From an uncultured Maricaulis sp. (GTDB lineage: Bacteria; Pseudomonadota; Alphaproteobacteria; Caulobacterales; Maricaulaceae), in NCBI RefSeq assembly GCF_947259345.1, contig NZ_CAMYLS010000028.1, forward strand, positions 1-64,000: a stretch of DNA of 64,000 bases. Direction: 5' to 3'. Under the pieces are notes generated by a model. That model saw only the letters and a program-made list of their open reading frames with translations. It was not told the origin of the DNA and ran no database searches. Position numbers and translations under genes: made by a program. Positions 16,629 to 25,175 of the stretch are shown here, piece by piece (the stretch's first letter is position 1; the number at the start of each line of letters is the position of its first letter).

Positions 16629-17396
16629 TCAACGTTCGAGTCGGGCGTCGGCCCAGGCCGCAGCCGCGCGACGGTTTTCCAGCTGCGCGGCAAATTCTTC
16701 CAACTCACCGAGTATGGCGGCATCGAAGGCGTCCCGCGCTTGCAGCTGCCGGGCGCCCTCCACCAATTCGCGGATACGGGCCGTATAGGCCGGCTCGTCG
16801 AGAGCCGCGAGCCCGAGCGCCAGGAAGTAGCGCGGCGCCGGGCTTTCCGGGTCCAGCGCGATCGCCTGGGAGTAATAGCCCATGCCGGCCTCAACCGACG
16901 CATCGAGCGCGCTCAGGCCGCGCGAACCGCCGCGGCGCGCGACCTCAAGATGCCAGGCGCCCAGCATGCCCAGCGCCCAGGCATTATCCGGCTGGCGGGT
17001 CACGACCTCTTCCAGAAGCGAACGCCCGCGCTGCGGCAGGCGCGTCAGATAGGCGCGCCAGCCGCTCATATAGCGGCCGCGAAAACCGAGCGCGCTGGCC
17101 AGCCGAAGCCGGGCCTCGACATGATCTTCATCCAGATGCAGCGCATACTCCGCCAGATCGATGGCGCGCTCCGCGAGGGCTTCACGGCCGTCTCCGACAT
17201 CCTCGACCATCAGCCTGGCGACCAGGGCGCCCGCGGCGAAGGCATAGCCGTCCGCCGTCTCCAGCCGTTGGGCCTCATTGGCAGCCACTTCCCAGGCGCC
17301 TTGCTGGTAAGCCGCTTCCGCGTCCGCCTGGTCGGCGCGGGCGGGCGTGGCGATGATGAAAACAAGCAGGAGCGGCGCGAGGAGGAAACGGTTCAT
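16629..17396 (-). CDS. Secreted TPR-like protein
   Basis: 255 aa with an N-terminal signal peptide (NRFLLAPLLLVFIIATPARA, cleavage near residue 20-21) and helical repeats resembling tetratricopeptides across residues 25-190 (for example AAYQQGAWEVAANEAQRL, YYSQAIALDPESPAPRYFLA). Family and partner are not known. The ATG used here gives the signal peptide directly; an upstream frame extension to 17438 is unlikely. Convergent with the S24-like regulator gene, only six bases apart. Confidence 0.7.
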   Translation of the reverse strand: MNRFLLAPLLLVFIIATPARADQADAEAAYQQGAWEVAANEAQRLETADGYAFAAGALVARLMVEDVGDGREALAERAIDLAEYALHLDEDHVEARLRLASALGFRGRYMSGWRAYLTRLPQRGRSLLEEVVTRQPDNAWALGMLGAWHLEVARRGGSRGLSALDASVEAGMGYYSQAIALDPESPAPRYFLALGLAALDEPAYTARIRELVEGARQLQARDAFDAAILGELEEFAAQLENRRAAAAWADARLER

Positions 17397-17493
17397 GTCT
17401 TCACGATAGTGCAGGACTGAAGCCGGGAAAACTGGCAAGCGCGACCATTCGCGCGCTGGCGCTGCTGCCGGATCGGTCTAGGCTTGCCATGAT

Positions 17494-18879
17494 ATGGAAG
17501 ACCTTGCCCGCACAGCCTTCGTCCCGCCCAAGCCGCCCTATGCCAGCTATAGCGGCGTCGGCAAGCTCGAACTGTCTGATTACTGGACCTATTTCCGGGC
17601 CATGCAGCGCAATCCGCTGGAGATCTGGGGGGAGCATCATTTCTCCATTCGCCTCGCGCCTTTCCGTTTTCTCGGCCGCTCCAGCCTGATCGTCAGCGAC
17701 CCGGAGGCGATCCATCACTGCTTCGTCTCCAATGCCGGCAATTACGGTATGAACCCGCTGCGCCAGGCCGTGCTGCGCCCCTTCCTGCGCGACGGCCTTT
17801 TGACCGCGGAAGGCGATATCTGGAAGACCGCCCGCAAAGCTGTCTCGCCGGTTTTCACCCCGCGCAAGGTGAACGGGTTCGCGCCGCAGATCCAGGCCGT
17901 GTGCGAGAGCGCCATGGCAGCCCTCGCGGCGCGCGACGGCGAGACGATCAGCGTTTCCGACCTGATGGTCGATCTGACGCTGGACGTCTTGATGGAAACG
18001 CTTTTCTCGGGCGATGAGGCACTGGACAAGGCCCGCTTCACGCGCGGCATATGTGACTTGCTGGAGATATCCGGCATCCCCCACCCCTTCGACCTGATGC
18101 ACTTGCCCGGCTGGCTTCCACGGATCGGCCAGGGTCGATCGCGTTCCGTGATCAAGGATTTGCGTGACCAGGTCGGCGCGGTGGCCGCCGCCCGCCGTGC
18201 CGCGCCCGCGCCGGAAGAAAGCGGCCGCAGCGCCGACTTCCTGGACCTGCTCCTCAGCGCCGGTCTCGACGATACCGCCGTCATCGACAATCTCCTGACC
18301 TTCCTCGCGGCCGGCCACGAGACCACCGCCCGGTCGCTGGCCTGGACGCTCTATCTGCTCTCGCGCGATCCGGCCTCGCTGGCGCGTCTGGAAGCGGAGA
18401 TCGACGCAGCTCCGCTCGACACCACCGAACCGGCGGATTGGTCACGCCACCTGCCCTTCACCGAAGCCGTGCTGAAGGAGAGCCTGCGCCTCTACCCGTC
18501 AGCGCCCATGCTGGCGCGAACATCCAGGGAATGGGATCTGGTGACCGGCCTGCCCGTCCCGGCGGGAACCGATGTCCTGGTCTCGACCTGGCTGTTGCAT
18601 CGCCAGCGCGATATCTGGGACCAGCCCGATGCCTTCGTGCCGGACCGTTTCATGGGTGAAGCAGCCACCACCATCCCGCGCGATGCCTATCTGCCCTTCG
18701 GGCTCGGTCCGCGCGTGTGTATCGGCGCGCGCTTTGCGATGATGGAAATGGTCATCGTCATGGCCTGCTTGGTCCGGCGCCTGCGCTTCGAGTTTGCCGG
18801 CGATCGCGACCCGGTTCCGGTCATGCGCATCACCCTGCAGCCGGATACCGACATGCCGATGACGATCCGCCGTCGCTAG
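17494..18879 (+). CDS. Cytochrome P450
   Basis: 461-aa heme monooxygenase. The I-helix motif AGHETT (273-278), the K-helix ESLR (E329-R332) and the heme loop FGLGPRVCIG (C409) are all present. The length and the sequence around them suggest a soluble bacterial enzyme distantly like the fatty-acid-hydroxylating CYP102/CYP4 groups; substrate is unknown. No ferredoxin or reductase gene is adjacent. Its stop codon overlaps that of the convergent TonB-dependent receptor gene through a shared CTAG. Confidence 0.93.
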   Translation: MEDLARTAFVPPKPPYASYSGVGKLELSDYWTYFRAMQRNPLEIWGEHHFSIRLAPFRFLGRSSLIVSDPEAIHHCFVSNAGNYGMNPLRQAVLRPFLRDGLLTAEGDIWKTARKAVSPVFTPRKVNGFAPQIQAVCESAMAALAARDGETISVSDLMVDLTLDVLMETLFSGDEALDKARFTRGICDLLEISGIPHPFDLMHLPGWLPRIGQGRSRSVIKDLRDQVGAVAAARRAAPAPEESGRSADFLDLLLSAGLDDTAVIDNLLTFLAAGHETTARSLAWTLYLLSRDPASLARLEAEIDAAPLDTTEPADWSRHLPFTEAVLKESLRLYPSAPMLARTSREWDLVTGLPVPAGTDVLVSTWLLHRQRDIWDQPDAFVPDRFMGEAATTIPRDAYLPFGLGPRVCIGARFAMMEMVIVMACLVRRLRFEFAGDRDPVPVMRITLQPDTDMPMTIRRR

Positions 18880-21038
18880 CGCTGGAAGCGCAGCCGGATA
18901 TTCAGGGTCGGCACATTATCGGCACTGCGCGAAAGCTGGTCCAGGAACACACCCTGCGGCGTGTCGACCCGGCTGGTGCCGGACCGGTCACGGCCCGAGC
19001 GCAGCGACACACGGAAGAAGGCGGCCTGTCGCACCTCCCATTCCGACCACAAATTCGCATAGACGCCTTCCGACCGGGTCAGCGTATTCACGAGGACCGG
19101 GCCAGAGCCCGGCTCACGAACTCCGTCAAAGACATAGATCGTATCGGTCCGGTCCTGCTGCCAACGTGTCGACAGACCGGTACGCCAGGCCGCGGAATGC
19201 CGCCACTCACCATTCAGCTCGGCATTCAAGCCATTGTCTTCCTTACGGATCTCGGTGAGCCAGTAATGCATGGCCGGTGCCCGCTCTTCGAGCCGCGCGG
19301 ACACGACATAGCGCCCATCGGCCCATTCCTGGCGAAGGCCGATCCTGTAATGATAGTCGCGATGCCCGGACGTGGTGCGGGCAAAGCCCTGCAGCGGGTC
19401 GAGCCGGTCCGACCAGCGATGCGTGGCCATCCCGTCCAGGCTCAGACCGTCAAAGCCGAAACGGTCGAGCTCGATCTCGAATTCCGCGGTCGCGCGGGCG
19501 ACATTCTCCGGGCCGATATTGGCCGGGCGAACCTCGCCATCCGCGTCCAGAATGCTGGACACCGGATTATCCGAACGGCGTGTCACGCCCTCGAAGCGCA
19601 CAAGATCACGCTCGCCGAAACGGCGCTCCAGCGTGACCCGGTTGATCCAGTCACGCGGCGGCTCCAGAGTCGATGCCCCGGCCGTGCTGAGGGCATTGTC
19701 CAGATCGGTCGAGGCCAGGAAGAGGCCGAGATCGAGCTGTCCTACCCGCCGCTCGGTGCTCAGGCGCAAGGTCCAGTCGTCTGGCAGGGCCCAGTTAAGA
19801 TCGGCCCGCGGGGCGATATCGGTGAGGCTCAAGGAGGCCCCGCCCTCGTTGGAACTGTCGAGCGAAAACTGCTCGACGCGACCGCCAAAGGTCGCCGAGA
19901 CCCGTGAATTGGGAGTCCAGGTCGCCGAGGCGAGGATGGCGGAGCGGGTCTCCTCGACCGCGGCATCATCGCCATCAACCGTCTGGCTCACACCGTCGAT
20001 CGACGCCGAGGACGACCCTTCCAGCGTATTGCTGGCCCAGGTCAGGCCGGTCTCGACAGCGAGCGCGTCCGTCGGACGCCAGCGCATGTCCGCCCGCGCC
20101 GCCGTCTCGCCGGTTTCACGACTGGAAGCCGACTCGCTGACCGACCCGCCGGACACCAGGCTGTCACTGGACACCGCCTCGCCCTGGCGCTGTGTCACCA
20201 GACCCGTCAGATCGATCCGGTCGGTCAAGGCATGGCGCCAGCGCGCCGAACCGAAACGCTCAATCGCGTCATAGCGGCCGGCCTCAATGGCGCCGACTTC
20301 TGCCGCCGATGCGGGGATCGGCCGGCTGAAATCGTTATTGCGCTCGCTCGACAGGGTCAGTTCGAGATCATTCCGCGGGTCGATCGCGAGGCGGGCCAGG
20401 GCCTGCCAGTCGCGGCGCGTCCGGCCTTCCAACTCATCGACCGTGGCCCGGGCAAAGGGCTCGTCCGCCGTCGAGCTGCGGATCTCGGCATAGTCGGTCA
20501 GCGTCTCGTCATAGAGGTCGATCCGCGCTTCCAGCTCCAGCGGACCGGTCGACCAGGCGGTGGTCAGCTCGCCCTGGTATTCCTCGCCGCCATCCTCGCG
20601 CGGCTCGATCTCGATCCGGCCATCAACACGAGCGGCGCTTGTGCTGCGCGTGACGATGTTGAGCAGTAGCGGATAACCCTGCATGTCGACATCGCGGGCG
20701 CCGGGTTCGATCAGCTCGAGCCGGACCACATCCTCGACCCGGATGGCACGGATGCGACCCTCCAGCGATCCGCTGCCCCGGGGCGGGCGTCGGCCATTGA
20801 TCAGGACATTGCCCTGGGCGCCTGACAGGCCGCGAACATTATCGCCGCCATTGAGGCCGAAGCCGGGCAATTGCCAGACCAGGTCGAGCGCGGTGCGCGG
20901 CAGGAATTCGGCGAAAGCGTCGGGCGTGTAGACGGCGACGCCGGTCTCGGCCTCGCTCGCCTGGACTGCCCCGCACGCCAGCGCGGCCAGGCAGACCCCG
21001 GCCGCGACGACGCGCCTCGTGCGCTTCACGCTGGTCAC
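18876..21038 (-). CDS. TonB-dependent receptor-like outer membrane protein
   Basis: 720 aa from a GTG start preceded by GGAGGAG; the frame extends to 21227 but the extension is not protein-like. It has a signal peptide (RRVVAAGVCLAALACGAVQA), a plug domain (LDLVWQLPGFGLNGG, VRGLSGAQGNVLINGRRPP) and a long beta-barrel ending with the outer-membrane signature ...LNIRLRFQR (terminal aromatic F then QR). A separate TonB box is not clear. Such receptors import iron chelates, vitamins or carbohydrates. Being beside the P450 is suggestive only. Confidence 0.85.
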   Translation of the reverse strand: MTSVKRTRRVVAAGVCLAALACGAVQASEAETGVAVYTPDAFAEFLPRTALDLVWQLPGFGLNGGDNVRGLSGAQGNVLINGRRPPRGSGSLEGRIRAIRVEDVVRLELIEPGARDVDMQGYPLLLNIVTRSTSAARVDGRIEIEPREDGGEEYQGELTTAWSTGPLELEARIDLYDETLTDYAEIRSSTADEPFARATVDELEGRTRRDWQALARLAIDPRNDLELTLSSERNNDFSRPIPASAAEVGAIEAGRYDAIERFGSARWRHALTDRIDLTGLVTQRQGEAVSSDSLVSGGSVSESASSRETGETAARADMRWRPTDALAVETGLTWASNTLEGSSSASIDGVSQTVDGDDAAVEETRSAILASATWTPNSRVSATFGGRVEQFSLDSSNEGGASLSLTDIAPRADLNWALPDDWTLRLSTERRVGQLDLGLFLASTDLDNALSTAGASTLEPPRDWINRVTLERRFGERDLVRFEGVTRRSDNPVSSILDADGEVRPANIGPENVARATAEFEIELDRFGFDGLSLDGMATHRWSDRLDPLQGFARTTSGHRDYHYRIGLRQEWADGRYVVSARLEERAPAMHYWLTEIRKEDNGLNAELNGEWRHSAAWRTGLSTRWQQDRTDTIYVFDGVREPGSGPVLVNTLTRSEGVYANLWSEWEVRQAAFFRVSLRSGRDRSGTSRVDTPQGVFLDQLSRSADNVPTLNIRLRFQR

Positions 21039-21171
21039 TTCATGCTCCTCCGGAACCGTTTGACGCCCGTTTAGGCCTATTTGGTTAGGGAAGTGCGATG
21101 AATGACCGGAAATTCCAGTCCAACGTAGAGAAAATTGCAGCGTGTCCTTGCCTCGAAAAACCAGACGCTGC

Positions 21172-21390
21172 TCAATCCTCGGGATACTGGAAGACGGCGT
21201 CGAGACCGACCTTGAAGGCTCGCGCAATCTTGAAGGCCACTTCCAGCGAAGGCGAGTACTTGCCCTGCTCGATGGCGATAATGGTCTGCCGGGTCACGCC
21301 AACCTGACGGGCCAGTTCGGCCTGGGTCATCTCGCCGGCATGAAAGCGCAGGGTGCGGATCTCATTGGTGATGGGGGTGGACTTGGCCAT
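21172..21390 (-). CDS. XRE-type helix-turn-helix regulator (cassette A)
   Basis: 72 aa consisting of one HTH_3 domain: [48 protein letters not shown]. This is the small single-domain type seen with YgzD-like regulators. It is the last gene of a three-gene operon behind two small membrane proteins, with only two bases between it and the upstream gene. It probably represses its own operon, by analogy with cassette B. Confidence 0.85.
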   Translation of the reverse strand: MAKSTPITNEIRTLRFHAGEMTQAELARQVGVTRQTIIAIEQGKYSPSLEVAFKIARAFKVGLDAVFQYPED

Positions 21391-21392
21391 GG

Positions 21393-21830
21393 TCAGACAC
21401 TCCCGCGATAGGTCAGGAATTTGACAAGACTACTGACGAGGCCGGCCAGCATGGCTCCGACGAACAAGGCATTTGCCGCCCAGAACGGTTCGAATTCCAG
21501 GACCAGCAGCATCAGGGCGATGAAGGCCGCGCCATGCATGACATGCCCGCCCCAGGCGTCACCGCGTCGCTCGGCCGCATGGTCACGCTCGTCATCCACG
21601 ACACCTGCTTCTTCCAGCTCGTTCCGGTTGGAAATGGCAGCGCGGACGATGTCGGCAATCAGGGTGCCCACGAAGACTACGACCGCGATCGCCATCTCGA
21701 CCTTCCAGGAGACCTCATCGAGAGGTCGACTGAAGACCTGGGGGACGACCCGGATTAGATACCAGCCCAGGGCCAGGATCGTCCCGAGCGCGACGGCGCG
21801 GTTCATTCTTTCAAGGAAAGCGGGCATCAC
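21393..21830 (-). CDS. Small four-TM membrane protein of XRE cassette A (second gene)
   Basis: 145 aa with about four helices ([68 protein letters not shown]) and a polar central loop [23 protein letters not shown]. The DERD-x-x-RGD-like loop and helix order match the upstream gene, so the two look like diverged paralogs. Function unknown. It overlaps the upstream gene by four bases. Confidence 0.72.
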   Translation of the reverse strand: MMPAFLERMNRAVALGTILALGWYLIRVVPQVFSRPLDEVSWKVEMAIAVVVFVGTLIADIVRAAISNRNELEEAGVVDDERDHAAERRGDAWGGHVMHGAAFIALMLLVLEFEPFWAANALFVGAMLAGLVSSLVKFLTYRGSV

Positions 21831-22261
21831 ACGCCCCTCCGATAATCGATGAACTTGGACACACCCTTGGCCAACTCGCTAGCAACCAGTCCGGCCAAGG
21901 CGATATTGGCGATCAGGTGGAAGGGCTGGGCCGTCATGGCCGATCCCATGGCCAGCAGGGTGAAGAGCGCCAGCACGAAACCGCCGCGCTTGTCGCCCCG
22001 CATGTCGATCATCCTGTCACGCTCGTCCGCCGCTTCGTCGGCCTCGGACGGCGCCGAGATGGCGATGGCGATGTGCGCGATGATGGAGGCGATGATGATC
22101 GCACCGACCGTCATCAGCATTTTCGAATTTGTCAGGTCCAGCGCGACCTCCGGATCCATCGACCGGCTGAACAGGACGTCGGCGGAGCTGGCAAAATACC
22201 AGGCATAGACACCCCCGGTCAGGACCAGCATGGCCACATTGCTTTTCTCTCGGAAACCCAT
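21827..22261 (-). CDS. Small four-TM membrane protein of XRE cassette A (first gene)
   Basis: 144 aa with about four helices and a central polar loop SEADEAADERDRMIDMRGDKRG that is clearly related to the loop of the next gene (DERD...RGD). No catalytic motif is seen. ATG at 22261 has GGAG eight bases upstream; an in-frame GTG at 22270 is less likely. It begins the operon and is preceded by a promoter with an inverted repeat. Confidence 0.72.
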   Translation of the reverse strand: MGFREKSNVAMLVLTGGVYAWYFASSADVLFSRSMDPEVALDLTNSKMLMTVGAIIIASIIAHIAIAISAPSEADEAADERDRMIDMRGDKRGGFVLALFTLLAMGSAMTAQPFHLIANIALAGLVASELAKGVSKFIDYRRGV

Positions 22262-22294
22262 GTCAAACACTCCATTCCTTGTGTTTAATATTTT

Positions 22295-22336
22295 TTACAT
22301 TGCCACCTATGTAAGCGCCTGCAGACACGGTGTCAA
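22295..22336 (-). promoter_or_regulatory. Promoter with overlapping inverted repeat, XRE cassette A
   Basis: On the minus strand, TTGACA (-35) is followed after 17 bp by TACATA (-10). An inverted repeat TTACAT...ATGTAA (spacer 8 bp, 22295-22314) overlaps the -10. This is the expected place for repression, most simply by the XRE protein encoded at the end of the operon. Confidence 0.55.
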
Positions 22337-22356
22337 ACTTTTCGGACATCATGTCA

Positions 22357-22386
22357 TAGAAAAAGGACCCGAAACTTCGGGCCCTT
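22357..22386 (-). terminator. Rho-independent terminator of lysS
   Basis: Read on the minus strand, GGGCCCGAA-GT-TTCGGGTCC forms a 9-bp stem with one mismatch, followed by TTTTTC. It lies 20 bp after the lysS stop codon. Confidence 0.75.
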
Positions 22387-22405
22387 TCGTATATTCTTTT
22401 GAAAA

Positions 22406-24016
22406 TCAGACCCTTGCGAGTACGCCCGCGAGCCCCTGCTCGATCAGTTTGATCGTCTCGGCAACGCCGTAAATGGCGACGAATGACCCGAAACGCGGGC
22501 CCTGGGACTGACCCAGCAGGACCTCATAGAGAGCCTGGAACCAATCGCGCAGGTTTTCGAAATCCTGGGTTTTGCCGGCGGCATAGACCTCATCCTGGAT
22601 CTTCACCGCATCGCGCTCATCACGGTCCATCGCCTTCAGGCGGGTCAGCAGATCCTCCATCGCGGCCCGCTCCATGTCGGAGGGCGCGCGGAATGATTTG
22701 GTGGGCTTCACGAAGTCCTGGAAATACTGGACGGCAAATCCGGCGAGCTGGTCGAGCAGCGGATGGCTGGCCGGCGTGGCGCCGTCGACATAGCGCCCGA
22801 TAAAGCCCCACATCACGTCCGTATTATGCGCCGAAGCGGCCGAGGCGAGATTGAGCATAAGGGCGAAGGAGATCGGCGAGGTATCCGTTGGCGGATTGCC
22901 GTCATGAATATGCCAGACCGGGTTTTCCAGCTGCTTGGCCGTGTCCTGGCCAGCATAGGCCGCCAGATGCTGCATATACTCGTCAACCGCCTTGGGAATG
23001 ACGTCGAAATACAAGCGCTTGGCCGTCTTCGGCTTGACGAAGTTATAATAGGACAGGCTTTCCGCCGGTGCATATTTCAGCCAGTCCTCGACCGAGAGAC
23101 CATTGCCCTTGGACTTGGAAATCTTCTCGCCCTTCTGGTCCAGGAATAGCTCGTAGACGAATTGCGTCGGCGGCTCGGCGCCAAGGATCTTGCAGATGCG
23201 CGAATAGATCGGCGCATTGGTCTGGTGATCCTTGCCGAACATCTCGAAATCGACGCCCAGCGCCGCCCAGCGCATGCCGAAATCCGGCTTCCACTGCAGC
23301 TTCACATGACCGCCAGTGACCGGAAGCGTCGTCTCGGTCCCGTCTTCATCGTCAAAGGTGATCGTGCCGGCTGTCGCGTCGACCGCCTTCATCGGCACAT
23401 AGAGGACCCGACCCGTCTTCGGCGAGATCGGCAGGAAGGGCGAATAGGTCGCCTGGCGTTCCGCCCCCAGCGTCGGCAGCATCACCGCCATGATGTCATC
23501 ATAGCGTTCCGCAGCCCGGCGGAGCATGGCGTCATAGGCGCCGGACTTGTAGAGCTCGGTCGCCGACTGGAAGCTGTAGGTAAAGCCGAACCCGTCGAGA
23601 AAGCCGCGCAGGCGGGCATTCATGTGCGCACCGAAGCTCTCATGCGTGCCGAACGGATCGGGCACCACGGTCAGCGGTTCCTGCAGGTGCTGGTTCAGCA
23701 TGTCCTGCTGCGGCAGGTTGTCGGGCACTTTGCGCATGCCGTCCATGTCGTCAGAGACACAGATCAGCTGCGGCTCATAGGCGCCGCCGGTCAGCGCGTC
23801 GAAGGCGCGCAGCACCATGGTCGTGCGCACAACCTCGCCAAACGTCCCCATATGCGGAAGCCCCGACGGGCCATAGCCGGTCTCGAACACGACCGGCCCG
23901 GATTTTCGCCCCAGCTTGTCCAGACGCTTCTTGAGCAGGCGCGCTTGTTCAAACGGCCAGGCTTTCGCGTTTTGGGCAAGATCGGAGACAGACATCCCGG
24001 GCAACTTTCTCATCAC
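22406..24016 (-). CDS. lysS: Lysyl-tRNA synthetase, class I
   Basis: 536 aa class I enzyme, not the more common class II. The HIGH-like motif is [12 protein letters not shown] (about residues 50-61) and the KMSKS motif is KISKSKGN (298-305), with FGKDHQTN and [12 protein letters not shown] before it. It charges tRNA-Lys with lysine. The class I form is known in archaea, spirochaetes and many alphaproteobacteria. Translation may begin at the Met at 23995 (MSVSDLAQ) rather than 24016; neither has a strong ribosome binding site. Confidence 0.93.
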   Translation of the reverse strand: MMRKLPGMSVSDLAQNAKAWPFEQARLLKKRLDKLGRKSGPVVFETGYGPSGLPHMGTFGEVVRTTMVLRAFDALTGGAYEPQLICVSDDMDGMRKVPDNLPQQDMLNQHLQEPLTVVPDPFGTHESFGAHMNARLRGFLDGFGFTYSFQSATELYKSGAYDAMLRRAAERYDDIMAVMLPTLGAERQATYSPFLPISPKTGRVLYVPMKAVDATAGTITFDDEDGTETTLPVTGGHVKLQWKPDFGMRWAALGVDFEMFGKDHQTNAPIYSRICKILGAEPPTQFVYELFLDQKGEKISKSKGNGLSVEDWLKYAPAESLSYYNFVKPKTAKRLYFDVIPKAVDEYMQHLAAYAGQDTAKQLENPVWHIHDGNPPTDTSPISFALMLNLASAASAHNTDVMWGFIGRYVDGATPASHPLLDQLAGFAVQYFQDFVKPTKSFRAPSDMERAAMEDLLTRLKAMDRDERDAVKIQDEVYAAGKTQDFENLRDWFQALYEVLLGQSQGPRFGSFVAIYGVAETIKLIEQGLAGVLARV

Positions 24017-24089
24017 TGTGAACAGGAGCTCGCGAGGTAGAGGGGAAGCGCAGGATGGTCAAGCGGGCGGGGCTTGGTGGGGGCCTATT

Positions 24090-24190
24090 CCCTCTCCCTT
24101 GGGAGAGGGTCAGGGTGAGGGGGAAATCCCGGTGGCGGTGAGCTGATCCCCCTCATCCGCCCTTCGGGCACCTTCTCCCGGGGGAGAAGG
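24090..24190. repeat. REP-like composite palindromic intergenic element
   Basis: Two near-perfect palindromes, CCCTCTCCCTTGGGAGAGGG (24090-24109) and CCTTCTCCCGGGGGAGAAGG (24171-24190), flank a segment with GTGAGGGGGA and TCCCCCTCAT in opposite orientation, plus the small stem GCCCTTCGGGC. The whole 100 bp can fold as one large hairpin. This type of CCCTCTCCC...GGGTGAGGG repeat is widespread between genes in proteobacteria. No coding potential is seen. Confidence 0.7.
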
Positions 24191-24274
24191 TGTGGGAGCG
24201 GCACCCCACACGACGAGCCCGTGACCCAAAAGCCACACCAAGACCCGATCCAACCCCACCGTGTCGATTTCGCC

Positions 24275-24303
24275 TTGAACGCGAACTCGGACGGCGTCAT
24301 AAG
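24275..24303 (+). promoter_or_regulatory. Candidate sigma-70 promoter of the small ORF unit
   Basis: TTGAAC (-35, four of six matches) and CATAAG (-10, four of six) are separated by exactly 17 bp. The predicted transcript would begin near 24310, 57 bp before the 30-codon ORF, and end at the terminator at 24486-24518. Confidence 0.4.
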
Positions 24304-24366
24304 CCGCCTCCCGTTAACCCCGCCCCGGACCGAGCCCATCGGTTCTGCGCACATGAAGAGACGATC

Positions 24367-24459
24367 ATGAACCCAGTTCAGACCCGATATCGCCTCTCCC
24401 GCCCGGTCTATTGGCCGGCAGCGGTTGTGCGCGCGGAGGAAGACGCTTTCACCCGGTAG
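24367..24459 (+). CDS. Putative 30-aa small protein or leader peptide
   Basis: ATG with GAAGAGA ten bases upstream opens a 30-codon frame whose peptide begins MNPVQTRYRL and contains SRPVYWPAAVV and EEDAFTR; five Arg, one Trp and two Tyr. The stop codon is followed after 26 bp by a strong intrinsic terminator, and a 17-bp-spaced promoter lies upstream. This order, short ORF then terminator, is that of an attenuation leader, but no gene on the same strand follows for over 650 bp. It may be a free-standing small protein gene or a small RNA. I recognise no family. Confidence 0.4.
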   Translation: MNPVQTRYRLSRPVYWPAAVVRAEEDAFTR

Positions 24460-24485
24460 ACTGGCCCCACAGTCCCGGTTGTTGG

Positions 24486-24518
24486 CCCTCCCGAGCGCCC
24501 GCTCGAGGAGGGTTTTTT
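24486..24518 (+). terminator. Strong intrinsic terminator after the 30-codon ORF
   Basis: CCCTCC-CGAGC-GCCC-GCTCG-A-GGAGGG forms an 11-bp stem with one bulged A, followed by TTTTTTG. This is one of the clearest terminators in the window and has no annotated gene to serve except the small ORF. Confidence 0.8.
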
Positions 24519-24570
24519 GTATTCTGCGCTGCCCCTCTCCCCCCGAAAGGCAGCCGGAATGCAAATCCCA

Positions 24571-24604
24571 GGGAGGGAGTGCGACCCCCGACGCACTCCC
24601 TCCC
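24571..24604 (-). other. 13-bp perfect hairpin downstream of the ABA4-like gene
   Basis: GGGAGGGAGTGCG and its exact complement are separated by 8 bases. On the minus strand it lies 22 bp after the ABA4-like stop codon. It is followed by only a weak T-rich stretch (ATTTGC), so it may be a terminator or a 3' stabilising hairpin. Confidence 0.5.
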
Positions 24605-24626
24605 GTCAGGGGCCAACCCGTCGGCG

Positions 24627-25076
24627 CTAGCGCGCGACCTCGTCGAGCGACCAGCCCGCCTTGCCGCTGAGCTTGCGAGCGAGGAGGTGGATGAGCAGAC
24701 CGACCGGCCCGAACAGGAAGGTCAGGAGGAGGGCCGGTGTCACGACCCAGCGGCTCAGCCCGATGCGGCGGGCATCGCGGGCAATCCACGCACCGACGAA
24801 GAGGTCAAAGACCAGGAAATGCACCCAGCCGGTCAACAGACCGACCGGATGCGAGAACAAGGCCTGCACCGCAGCGAGGCTGGACATGCCGGCTTGAGGG
24901 TCAGACTGGCCTGAAATCCCCAGCGTCAGGAAGGTCAGATAGATCGCCGACAGGGTCAGCGGGACCAGGGCCGCATGCACCAATCGCTGGGTCCACACCC
25001 AGCCGGGCGCCAGGATGAGCAGGAGCCAGGCCGGCACCACCGAAACATTCAGGACCGTAAACATGGTGTCGTACAT
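24627..25076 (-). CDS. ABA4-like (DUF4281) membrane protein
   Basis: 149 aa with four helices and the DUF4281 motifs: VVPAWLLLILAPGW at the N-terminus, GWVHFLVFDLFVGAWIARDA in the middle and FLFGPVGLLIHLLAR near the C-terminus. The plant relative ABA4 is needed for neoxanthin synthesis; the bacterial role is unknown, and a link to isoprenoids is only an inference. The frame is open far upstream, but this ATG follows GGGCGAGG and starts the conserved domain. It diverges from the tetR operon. Confidence 0.8.
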   Translation of the reverse strand: MYDTMFTVLNVSVVPAWLLLILAPGWVWTQRLVHAALVPLTLSAIYLTFLTLGISGQSDPQAGMSSLAAVQALFSHPVGLLTGWVHFLVFDLFVGAWIARDARRIGLSRWVVTPALLLTFLFGPVGLLIHLLARKLSGKAGWSLDEVAR

Positions 25077-25143
25077 GGCGCCTCGCCCTTCTGCTTGATC
25101 GCCCGACATCACCCCGATTCGCCCGAAGCACGGATATGGCTTG

Positions 25144-25167
25144 TTACTGACTGACTGGTCAGTTATA
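25144..25167. promoter_or_regulatory. Probable TetR operator between ABA4-like and tetR genes
   Basis: ACTGAC-TG-GTCAGT (25150-25163) is a perfect 6-bp inverted repeat with a 2-bp centre, immediately before the tetR ATG and overlapping an AT-rich TATAAA stretch. The outer TTACTGA and TCAGTTA also mirror each other. TetR-type repressors usually bind such palindromes in their own promoter. Confidence 0.6.
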
Positions 25168-25175
25168 AACACGGT

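Noticed and set aside
18717-19907. 396-codon plus-strand frame across the P450 end and TonB receptor
   Set aside because: Crosses two real genes in a third frame and shows no domain.
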